Below, in pieces: positions 1-7,265 of a stretch of DNA of 64,000 nucleotides. Each line of letters begins with the position of its first letter. Position 1 is the first letter of the stretch. Source of the DNA: Pseudomonas sp. CHM02 (GTDB taxonomy: Bacteria > Pseudomonadota > Gammaproteobacteria > Pseudomonadales > Pseudomonadaceae); contig NZ_JFCA01000031.1 of NCBI RefSeq assembly GCF_000612585.1, forward strand, positions 33,182 to 97,181, given 5' to 3'. Below the pieces are notes generated by a model, which saw only the letters and a program-made list of their open reading frames with translations, was not told where the DNA came from and did not search any database. The position numbers were made by a program, and so were the translations under genes.

Positions 1-2151
1 CGCCCGCAACTGACGCTGCTGGTGGCCACGGCCTACATGGAAGAAGCCGAGCAGTTCGAACACTGCCTGATGCTCGATCGCGGCAAGCTGATCGCGGACG
101 GCCTGAGCAGTGAACTGGCCGGCGCAACATCCAGCGGCAAATTAGACGAGGCGTTCACTCACTTCCAGGGCGACAGCGCCCACGACAACCAGCCGCTGGT
201 GATCCCGCCGAGGGAAAGCGCCCACGCCGATATCGCCATCGAAGCTCATGACCTGACCCTGCGTTTCGGCGATTTCACTGCCGTGAACAAGGTCAGCTTC
301 GCCATTGGCCGCGGCGAGATTTTCGGTTTCCTCGGCTCCAATGGTTGCGGCAAGACCACCACCATGAAGGTCCTCACGGGACTGATGCCGGCCACTGAGG
401 GCAGCGCCACGCTGCTGGGCAACCCGGTGAACGCCAAGGACCTCGCCACCCGCAAGCGTGTGGGCTTCATGTCGCAAAGCTTTTCGCTGTATGGCGAGCT
501 CAGCGTGCGTCAGAACCTGGTGCTGCATGCGCAATTGTTCGACTTGCCCAAGGCCGAGAGTGGCCCGCGCATCGATGAGCTGATCCAGCGCTTCGACCTT
601 GGAGGCGTCGCCGAGCAGCCGTCCGGCGAACTGCCCCTCGGCCTGCGCCAGCGCTTGTCACTGGCCGTGGCGGTGCTGCATCGCCCGGAAGTGCTGATCC
701 TCGATGAGCCCACCTCGGGTGTCGACCCGGCCGCACGAGATGACTTCTGGCGGTTGCTGATCGAGCTGTCCCGCGAACAAGGCGTGACCATCTTTCTGTC
801 CACCCATTTCATGAACGAAGCACAGCGCTGCGACCGCATCTCCCTGATGCACGCGGGCAAGGTGCTGGCCTGCGATACGCCAGACGCACTGCAACGGCAA
901 TTCCATGGCGATACCCTGGAGGCCGCGTTCGTCAGTTGCCTGGAACAGGCCCAGGGCGAAGCCGAGCCCGCTGCACCCACCGCAACCGTCAGCGAAACCA
1001 GCGCGCCGCCTGTGAGCAAACGCGGTTTCAGCCTGGCTCGCCTGCTGGCCGTGGCCAGCCGCGAAGGCAAGGAACTGCTGCGCGACAAAGTGCGCATGGC
1101 CTTCGCGCTGCTGGGCGCGATGTTCATGATGGTGATCTTCGGCTACGGCATTTCCCTGGATGTGGAAAACCTCGCCTTCGCGGTCTACGACCAGGACCAG
1201 ACACCCCAAAGCCGCGCCTACCTGGAGGCCTTCCGCAGTTCACGCTATTTCGCCGAGCAGTCGCCCATTCAGGACCCGAATGAACTGCACCGGCGACTGC
1301 AACGTTCGGAAATAAAACTGGCCCTGGAGATCCCGCCCGGTTTTGGCCGCGACCTCTATGCCGGTCGCCAACCCACCGTGGCCGCGTGGCTCGATGGCGG
1401 CATGCCGTTTCGCGCGGAAACCAGCCGCAACTACGTCGAGGCCGTGCACCAGGGCAACCTCGCGCAACTGGCCGAACTGAGCAGCCTGCCACACGGCAAG
1501 CCGGCGGCCGCCAAGCTGGAAACACGCTTTCGCTACAACCAGGACGTGGTCAGCGTAAACGCCATCGGCCCCGGCGTGATGGCGCTGATCCTGGCGTTCA
1601 TCCCGGCGATGCTCACCGCCCTCGGCATTGTGCGCGAGAAGGAGCTGGGCTCGATCACCAACTTCTACGCCACGCCGCTGACCCGCCTGGAGTTCCTGCT
1701 CGGCAAACAGGCGCCGTACCTGGCCGTGAGCCTGGTCAACCTGGCGGTATTGGTGGCGATGAACCGCTGGCTGTTCGGCGTGCCGTTCAAGGGCAGCGCC
1801 CTCACACTGGCGTTCGGTGGCCTGTTGTATGTGCTGGCGACCACCAGCATGGGCCTGCTGATTTCTGCGTTCACCCGTACGCAGATCGCAGCGATCCTCG
1901 GCACCATGATCATCACCAGCCTGCCGACGATCCAGTTCTCCGGGCTGATCGTGCCACGCTCGTCGCTGGAAGGTGCGGCGGCCTTGATGGGCATGCTGTT
2001 TCCGGCCGGGCATTTCCTGGATATTGCCGTGGGCACCTTTACCAAGGCCCTGGACCTGCGCCAATTGTGGCCACAATGCCTGGCGCTGTTCGGGTTCTTC
2101 GTCGGGTTTACCGGGCTGAGCCTGATCATGCTCAAGAAGCAGGAGGCCTGA
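1..2151 (+). CDS. ABC exporter ATPase/permease fusion (RbbA-like), 5' end cut by the window
   Basis: The reading frame is open from base 1, so the gene begins outside the window; the GTG at 22 is internal. What remains is the end of a first ATPase domain (the ATAYMEEAEQF stretch after the Walker B region), then a complete second ATPase domain with Walker A GSNGCGKTT near base 336, a degenerate LGLRQR signature and Walker B LILDEPTSGVDP near base 690. An ABC-2 type membrane domain with about six hydrophobic segments follows. This order of two ATPase domains plus a C-terminal permease is that of RbbA/YhiH-type proteins, which normally work with an HlyD-like fusion protein (probably just upstream) and a second permease (the next gene). 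The stop codon overlaps the next start. The exported substrate is unknown. Confidence 0.9.
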   Translation, partial: RPQLTLLVATAYMEEAEQFEHCLMLDRGKLIADGLSSELAGATSSGKLDEAFTHFQGDSAHDNQPLVIPPRESAHADIAIEAHDLTLRFGDFTAVNKVSFAIGRGEIFGFLGSNGCGKTTTMKVLTGLMPATEGSATLLGNPVNAKDLATRKRVGFMSQSFSLYGELSVRQNLVLHAQLFDLPKAESGPRIDELIQRFDLGGVAEQPSGELPLGLRQRLSLAVAVLHRPEVLILDEPTSGVDPAARDDFWRLLIELSREQGVTIFLSTHFMNEAQRCDRISLMHAGKVLACDTPDALQRQFHGDTLEAAFVSCLEQAQGEAEPAAPTATVSETSAPPVSKRGFSLARLLAVASREGKELLRDKVRMAFALLGAMFMMVIFGYGISLDVENLAFAVYDQDQTPQSRAYLEAFRSSRYFAEQSPIQDPNELHRRLQRSEIKLALEIPPGFGRDLYAGRQPTVAAWLDGGMPFRAETSRNYVEAVHQGNLAQLAELSSLPHGKPAAAKLETRFRYNQDVVSVNAIGPGVMALILAFIPAMLTALGIVREKELGSITNFYATPLTRLEFLLGKQAPYLAVSLVNLAVLVAMNRWLFGVPFKGSALTLAFGGLLYVLATTSMGLLISAFTRTQIAAILGTMIITSLPTIQFSGLIVPRSSLEGAAALMGMLFPAGHFLDIAVGTFTKALDLRQLWPQCLALFGFFVGFTGLSLIMLKKQEA

Positions 2152-3269
2152 TGCATAAGTTCGCGCACATCCTGCGCCTGGGGATCAAGGAACTGACCAG
2201 CCTGCGACACGACAGCGTATTGCTGCTGTTTCTGTTCTACGCCTTCACCGTCGCCATCTATATGCCCGCCGCCGGTTCGGTGATCGGCGTGCACAACGCC
2301 AGCGTCGCGTTTGTCGATGAAGATCACAGCTCGCTCTCGCGCCAGATGGCCGAGGCGCTGCAACCGCCCGAATTCCAGGCACCGGCGCCGCTGGCCTACG
2401 ACCAATTGGACAAGGTGATGGACAGCGGTGAATACACCTTCGTGATCAATGTGCCGGCGAATTTCCAGGCCGACCTGTTGGCGGGGCGCCAGCCGGGCGT
2501 GCAGGTGAATGTGGATGCCACGGCAATGAGCCAGGCGTTCATGGGCGCGGGCTATATCGGGCGAATTTTCCAGCGCGAACTGCTGACCTACAGCGGACAA
2601 GCCGATGTCGCCAGCCAGGCGCCCGCGCTGCTTACCACTCGAGCGCTGTTCAACACCAACCTGGAAGGCGGCTGGTTCCTGGCGGTGATCCAGATCGTCA
2701 ACAACATCACCATTCTCGCCATTATCCTGACCGGCACCGCCCTGCTGCGCGAACGCGAGCACGGCACCCTCGACCACCTGCTGGTGCTGCCGCTGACTGC
2801 ACTGGAGATCATGCTGGCGAAAATCTGGAGCAACATGCTGGTGGTGGTGCTGTGCACCTGGCTGTCGCTGGAAGTGGTGGTCAAAGGTTTGCTCGACGTG
2901 CCGTTGGCCGGGTCGCTGAGTTTGTTTCTGTTGGTGACGGCGCTCTACCTGTTTGCCAGCACCGCGCTGGGCATCTTCCTCGCCACCCTCGCCCGCTCGA
3001 CGCCGCAGTTCGGCCTGCTGGCAATCCCGGTGATCATCCCAATGCTGCTGCTCTCGGGCGGCAGCACGCCGCTGGACAGCATGCCTGAGTGGTTGCAGTG
3101 GGTGATGCAGGGCTCACCGTCGACGCATTTTGTGAGCTTGAGCGCGGCGATCCTGTTCCGCGATGCGGGCATGAGCGTGGTGTGGCCGGACTTGCTGGCG
3201 CTGGTGGGGATTGGGTTGCTGTTTTTTGCGGTGGCGTTGGCGAGGTTCCGTAAAAGCCTTGCCTCATAA
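2151..3269 (+). CDS. ABC-2 type transporter permease (YhhJ-like)
   Basis: A 372-residue inner-membrane protein with an N-terminal membrane segment (residues about 20-40), a large extracytoplasmic loop (about 45-180) and five hydrophobic segments in the C-terminal half, the usual ABC-2 permease layout. It contains the family-typical REREHGTLDHLLVLP stretch after the second membrane segment. The ATG shares its A with the TGA of the preceding ATPase/permease fusion (TGATG), so translation is coupled and the two proteins very likely form one exporter. An in-frame extension reaches back to about 1386 inside the upstream gene, but the MHKFAHILRLG start fits the family. Confidence 0.9.
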   Translation: MHKFAHILRLGIKELTSLRHDSVLLLFLFYAFTVAIYMPAAGSVIGVHNASVAFVDEDHSSLSRQMAEALQPPEFQAPAPLAYDQLDKVMDSGEYTFVINVPANFQADLLAGRQPGVQVNVDATAMSQAFMGAGYIGRIFQRELLTYSGQADVASQAPALLTTRALFNTNLEGGWFLAVIQIVNNITILAIILTGTALLREREHGTLDHLLVLPLTALEIMLAKIWSNMLVVVLCTWLSLEVVVKGLLDVPLAGSLSLFLLVTALYLFASTALGIFLATLARSTPQFGLLAIPVIIPMLLLSGGSTPLDSMPEWLQWVMQGSPSTHFVSLSAAILFRDAGMSVVWPDLLALVGIGLLFFAVALARFRKSLAS

Positions 3270-3286
3270 GCCAGGAGCCGGCTTGT

Positions 3287-3420
3287 TGTGGTGAGCCGGC
3301 TTGCCCCGCGCAGGGCTGCGCAGCAGCCCCATCAGACTCACCACACTTCTTCAGGCACACCGGGGTGTATGGTTTTGGGGCGGCTTCGCCGCCCAGCGCG
3401 GGGCAAGCCCGCTCACCACA
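3287..3420. repeat. REP pair (GTGAGC-arm type) between convergent genes
   Basis: Two inverted copies of TGTGGTGAGC(C/G)GGCTTGCCCCGC lie at the two ends of this stretch, separated by about 80 bases that include a GGGCGGCTTCGCCGCCC hairpin. This is the arrangement of a Pseudomonas REP doublet (REPIN). It fills the gap between the converging permease gene and the fliL-like gene. Confidence 0.8.
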
Positions 3421-3448
3421 GAAGCCAGGCCCATAATACTTAGGTGGC

Positions 3449-3856
3449 TTACTGGATGATCAGGTTGTTGAACAACAGGTCTTCCACCACCGGCTTGCCC
3501 GTCTCGTCATTCATCACTTGCTGGGTCTGCTTCAGGGCTTCCTGGCGCAGTTTTTCCTTGCCTTCAACGGTGCTCATGGCCTCGTTGGTCTGCTGGGTGA
3601 ACAGCGCCACCAGCTGGTTGCGGATCAATGGATCGTTGGCTTTGACCAATGCGGCGGCTTCGGGCCCGGTCACGCGCAAGGCGATGTCGGCCTTGAACAC
3701 CTTGAGTTTCGCCGTACCATCCAGGCCATAGTTACCCACGAACGGCGGGCTCAGGCTGATATAGCTGACCTTCGGCGCCTCGCCTTCTTTGGCTTCTTCG
3801 GCCTGGGCTGCCATTGGCAACGTCAGGGCCAGCATCAACAGGATCCACGCTTTCAC
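3449..3856 (-). CDS. FliL-like flagellar basal body-associated protein
   Basis: A 135-residue protein with a Sec signal peptide (about residues 1-19, ending AQA) followed by a FliL-like domain: SYISLSPPFVGNY, then the long basic/acidic segment and the C-terminal VVEDLLFNNLIIQ typical of FliL ends. True FliL has an N-terminal membrane anchor and sits in the flagellar motor operon; this copy stands alone, so its role may differ. The start is a GTG, chosen because a GAGGA ribosome site lies eight bases ahead and because it gives a proper signal peptide. A nearby ATG is out of frame. Confidence 0.8.
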   Translation of the reverse strand: MKAWILLMLALTLPMAAQAEEAKEGEAPKVSYISLSPPFVGNYGLDGTAKLKVFKADIALRVTGPEAAALVKANDPLIRNQLVALFTQQTNEAMSTVEGKEKLRQEALKQTQQVMNDETGKPVVEDLLFNNLIIQ

Positions 3857-4006
3857 AGTTCATTCCTCACATTCGGTTGCCAGGTAGCATAACGCTAGCA
3901 AGGCAGAGCACAAGCTTATGGCGGCTTATCAGGCCCGGGCATACTCGTTGACCCACGGGCGTAGCCTCCTACACTTATCGGCCACGACGCCAAAAGGAAT
4001 AGTCCG

Positions 4007-4984
4007 ATGAAAGCTGTGCTGTGCAAAGCCTTCGGCCCCGCCGAAACCCTGGTGCTGGAAGAGATCGCCAGCCCGGCGATCAAGAAGAACGAAATCCTGC
4101 TGGACGTGCATGCCGCCGGGGTCAATTTCCCGGACACGCTGATCATCGAGGGCAAGTACCAGTTCAAGCCGCCCTTCCCGTTCTCGCCGGGTGGCGAAGC
4201 GGCAGGCGTGGTGAGTGAAGTGGGGGAAAAGGTCAGCCACCTGAAGGCCGGTGACCGGGTCATGGCGCTGACCGGCTGGGGCAGCTTTGCCGAACAGGTT
4301 GCGGTGCCGAGCTACAACGTGCTGCCGATCCCGCCGAGCATGGACTTCAACACCGCCGCCGCGTTCAGCATGACTTACGGCACTTCGATGCACGCGCTGA
4401 AACAACGCGCCAACCTGCAACCCGGCGAAACCCTGCTGGTGCTCGGCGCCTCCGGTGGCGTTGGCCTGGCCGCCGTGGAAATCGGCAAGGCCATGGGCGC
4501 CCGGGTGATCGCCGCCGCCAGCAGTGCGGACAAACTCGCGGTGGCCAAGGCCGCCGGCGCCGATGAATTGATCAACTACAGCGAAACCAGCCTCAAAGAC
4601 GAGATCAAGCGCCTCACCGATGGCAACGGTGCCGATGTGATCTACGACCCGGTGGGCGGCGACCTGTTTGACCAGGCCATCCGGGCTATCGCCTGGAACG
4701 GTCGCTTGCTGGTGGTAGGGTTTGCCAGCGGGCGCATTCCGGAACTGCCGGTGAACCTGGCACTGCTCAAGGGGGCGGCGGTGGTCGGGGTGTTCTGGGG
4801 CTCGTTCGCCCAGCGCCAGCCACAGGACAATGCGGCGAACTTCCAGCAATTGTTCACGTGGTACGGTGAAGGCAAGCTCAAGCCGCTGGTGTCGCAGGTG
4901 TATCCACTGGAACAAGCCGCCCAGGCGATCAATGACCTGGGGCAGCGTAAGGCGGTTGGTAAAGTGGTTGTCCAAACCCGATAA
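4007..4984 (+). CDS. NADPH:quinone oxidoreductase family protein
   Basis: A 325-residue zinc-independent medium-chain dehydrogenase/reductase. The GroES-like N-terminal domain carries the AGVNFPDTLIIEGKYQ motif of the quinone oxidoreductase branch, and the nucleotide-binding fold has LGASGGVGLAAVEIGKAMGA at about residues 146-165. No zinc-ligand cysteines are seen, as expected for this branch. AAGGA sits seven bases before the ATG. It is transcribed alone, diverging from the fliL-like gene. The natural substrate cannot be read from sequence; NADPH-dependent quinone or enone reduction in the cytoplasm is the family activity. Confidence 0.9.
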   Translation: MKAVLCKAFGPAETLVLEEIASPAIKKNEILLDVHAAGVNFPDTLIIEGKYQFKPPFPFSPGGEAAGVVSEVGEKVSHLKAGDRVMALTGWGSFAEQVAVPSYNVLPIPPSMDFNTAAAFSMTYGTSMHALKQRANLQPGETLLVLGASGGVGLAAVEIGKAMGARVIAAASSADKLAVAKAAGADELINYSETSLKDEIKRLTDGNGADVIYDPVGGDLFDQAIRAIAWNGRLLVVGFASGRIPELPVNLALLKGAAVVGVFWGSFAQRQPQDNAANFQQLFTWYGEGKLKPLVSQVYPLEQAAQAINDLGQRKAVGKVVVQTR

Positions 4985-5003
4985 CACACCTGAAATGCAA
5001 TCC

Positions 5004-5092
5004 ATGTGGGAGCTGGCTTGCCTGCGATAGCGGTGGGTCAGCTGCTACAGATGAACCTGAAGGACCGCCATCGCCGGCAAGCCGGCTCCAGG
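5004..5092. repeat. REP-type inverted pair downstream of the quinone oxidoreductase
   Basis: ATGTGGGAGCTGGCTTGCCTGC at the left and GCCGGCAAGCCGGCTCC at the right form an imperfect inverted pair around a GCGGTGGGTCAGCTGC spacer. The two arms are of slightly different REP types, suggesting decay. It is the only REP here that lies between two genes pointing the same way (quinone oxidoreductase and glpT). Confidence 0.65.
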
Positions 5093-5124
5093 TTTATTTA
5101 CGACTATCACTTATCTATTCGCGA

Positions 5125-5144
5125 CATGTTCATAAGAGAACATG
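5125..5144. promoter_or_regulatory. Probable GlpR operator 1 upstream of glpT
   Basis: CATGTTC-ATAAGA-GAACATG is a perfect inverted repeat with seven-base arms. The arms ATGTTC/GAACAT equal those of the E. coli GlpR operator consensus (WATKTTCGWTAWCGAACATW); the six central bases differ. It lies about 110 bases before the glpT start. Assignment to GlpR is inferred from the match and from the nature of the downstream gene. Confidence 0.6.
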
Positions 5145-5186
5145 CAATTGCTCTCATTTCCTGTGTTTGCAGATAAGAGGCGATGC

Positions 5187-5206
5187 TATTTTCGGTAACG
5201 AAACTG
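5187..5206. promoter_or_regulatory. Probable GlpR operator 2 upstream of glpT
   Basis: TATTTTCGGTAACGAAACTG matches the E. coli GlpR operator consensus at 16 of 20 positions by eye, including the central TTCG-TAACGAA core. It lies 46 bases before the glpT start, a position where a bound repressor would block transcription start or elongation. A second, more upstream site suggests cooperative or looping repression relieved by glycerol 3-phosphate. Confidence 0.6.
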
Positions 5207-5251
5207 TAACATTCGCATCCGCAGTCAAAACAAGAAATTTGGAGCTCTTGA

Positions 5252-6589
5252 ATGTTTGCTTTCTTTCGTCCTGCCGCACACCAGGCGCCCCTGCCTGAAG
5301 AAAAAATAGACAGCACCTACCGACGGCTGCGCTGGCAGATCTTCGCCGGTATTTTCTTCGGTTACGCCGGGTACTACCTGCTGCGCAAAAACTTCTCCCT
5401 GGCCATGCCCTACTTGATCGACGAGGGTTACACCCGCGGCGAACTGGGCCTGGCGATGTCGGCCATCGCGATTGCCTACGGCTTGTCCAAGTTCCTCATG
5501 GGCCTGGTGTCCGACCGCTCCAACCCCCGCTACTTCCTGCCCTTCGGCCTGCTGGTTTCAGCCGGTGTGATGTTCATTTTCGGTTTCGCACCTTGGGCCA
5601 CGTCCAGCGTGACCATGATGTTCATTTTGCTCTTCATCAACGGCTGGGCCCAGGGCATGGGCTGGCCCCCGAGTGGGCGCACCATGGTGCACTGGTGGTC
5701 GCAGAAGGAACGCGGCGGCGTGGTGTCGGTGTGGAACGTGGCACACAACGTCGGCGGCGGCCTGATCGGCCCGCTGTTCCTGCTCGGCATGGCCTGGTTC
5801 AACGACTGGCATGCCGCGTTCTACGTACCGGCCACCGTGGCCTTGCTGGTGGCGGCGTTTGCCTTCATCACCATGCGCGACACCCCGCAATCGGTGGGCC
5901 TGCCCCCGATCGAGCAGTACAAGAACGACTACCCGGAAGGCTACGACGCCAGCCACGAAGACGAATTCAGCGCCAAGGAAATCTTCGTCAAGTACGTGCT
6001 GCGCAACAAAATGCTGTGGTACATAGCATTCGCCAACGTCTTCGTCTACCTGCTGCGCTACGGCGTACTCGACTGGGCGCCGACCTACCTGAAAGAAGCC
6101 AAGCACTTCACGGTGGATAAATCGTCGTGGGCGTACTTCTTCTACGAGTGGGCCGGTATTCCGGGCACGCTGCTGTGCGGCTGGATGTCGGACAAAATCT
6201 TCCGCGGCAACCGTGGCCTGACCGGCATCGTGTTCATGGCCCTGGTGACCGTGGCGACCCTGGTGTACTGGCTCAACCCGCCGGGCAACCCGATGATCGA
6301 CATGATTGCGCTGTTCTCCATCGGCTTCCTGATCTACGGCCCGGTGATGCTGATCGGCCTGCAGGCGCTGGAGCTGGCACCGAAGAAAGCCGCGGGCACC
6401 GCTGCAGGTTTCACCGGTCTGTTCGGTTATCTGGGGGGGTCGGTGGCGGCCAGTGCGGCCATGGGCTACACCGTGGACCATTTCGGCTGGGACGGCGGTT
6501 TCGTACTGCTGATCGGCGCGTGCCTGCTGGCGATCGCCTTCCTGATCCCGACACTGTGGCACACCAACAGCGTCAGCTCGGCGCGTTAA
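5252..6589 (+). CDS. glpT: Glycerol-3-phosphate transporter
   Basis: A 445-residue major facilitator with about twelve membrane segments, of the organophosphate:phosphate antiporter family. It carries the family signature region RWQIFAGIFFGYAGYYLLRKNF near residues 26-47, the GWAQGMGWPPSGRTMVHWWS stretch near 130-150 and the substrate-site arginine of YLLRKN. It exchanges glycerol 3-phosphate for phosphate across the inner membrane, and in Pseudomonas it is the usual entry route for fosfomycin. A GGAG ribosome site precedes the ATG. Two GlpR-like palindromes lie upstream. The stop overlaps the converging chaC gene by four bases. Confidence 0.95.
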   Translation: MFAFFRPAAHQAPLPEEKIDSTYRRLRWQIFAGIFFGYAGYYLLRKNFSLAMPYLIDEGYTRGELGLAMSAIAIAYGLSKFLMGLVSDRSNPRYFLPFGLLVSAGVMFIFGFAPWATSSVTMMFILLFINGWAQGMGWPPSGRTMVHWWSQKERGGVVSVWNVAHNVGGGLIGPLFLLGMAWFNDWHAAFYVPATVALLVAAFAFITMRDTPQSVGLPPIEQYKNDYPEGYDASHEDEFSAKEIFVKYVLRNKMLWYIAFANVFVYLLRYGVLDWAPTYLKEAKHFTVDKSSWAYFFYEWAGIPGTLLCGWMSDKIFRGNRGLTGIVFMALVTVATLVYWLNPPGNPMIDMIALFSIGFLIYGPVMLIGLQALELAPKKAAGTAAGFTGLFGYLGGSVAASAAMGYTVDHFGWDGGFVLLIGACLLAIAFLIPTLWHTNSVSSAR

Positions 6590-7239
6590 CCGCCTGGGCA
6601 ATCCTTTGCACAACGCTTGAGCCGCGCCTCCAGATTCTTATCTGGCATGGCGTGGCTACGCAGGGCGTTGACGGTCTGCTCGACATAATCGCGAGTGGTG
6701 CCGTAACGCCCACAAGCGCTTTGCAACACATGGTTCAGCACGATGTCCGGCAAGTTGCCGGCGTAACTGGGCAAGTGCCGCTCCAAGACAAACCCCAATG
6801 CCTGCACGGTACTGCCATCTTCCAGACGGCAGCTGAGCCAGTGCGGCCGGTAGGACGGGTAAGGCATCTCGCGCTGCCACAGGGCATACAGCGAGGCCTC
6901 CAGCTGATCTTCCGGCAAGCGGTAGGCAAACCCGCTGCAAGAGCCGCCACGATCCAGGCCAAACACCAGCCCCGGCAGCTCCGGCGTACCCCGGTGCTCG
7001 TGCGACCACAGGTACAGGCCCCGGTGATAACCGTGGACCCGTGCCCGCACCCGCTCGGTCGAAGAGCATTCAGGGCGCCAGATCAGCGAACCATAAGCGA
7101 ATAACCAGACCGGCCCACCCTTATGCCGCGCCATCGTGGCCTGCATCGAGCTCATCAACTGTTCGTGAGTGAGTTGCGGCCCAAGATCGAGCCGCGGAGG
7201 GTAAGCCAATTGCAAAAGATCAGATTCAATGACGGTCAT
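6586..7239 (-). CDS. chaC: Gamma-glutamylcyclotransferase (ChaC family)
   Basis: A 217-residue protein of the ChaC branch, which cleaves the gamma-glutamyl bond of glutathione to give 5-oxoproline and Cys-Gly. The glutamate-binding loop VWLFAYGSLIWRPE is at residues about 44-57, followed by HGYHRGLYLWSHEHRGT and LVFGLDRGGSCSGFAYRL, all typical of the family. The C-terminal GRYGTTRDYVEQT segment is also conserved. It converges on and overlaps glpT by four bases. The TonB receptor gene lies 26 bases upstream on the same strand, so co-transcription is possible. Confidence 0.92.
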   Translation of the reverse strand: MTVIESDLLQLAYPPRLDLGPQLTHEQLMSSMQATMARHKGGPVWLFAYGSLIWRPECSSTERVRARVHGYHRGLYLWSHEHRGTPELPGLVFGLDRGGSCSGFAYRLPEDQLEASLYALWQREMPYPSYRPHWLSCRLEDGSTVQALGFVLERHLPSYAGNLPDIVLNHVLQSACGRYGTTRDYVEQTVNALRSHAMPDKNLEARLKRCAKDCPGG

Positions 7240-7265
7240 GGCAAATCGCTTAGGTCTCCTGTGCT

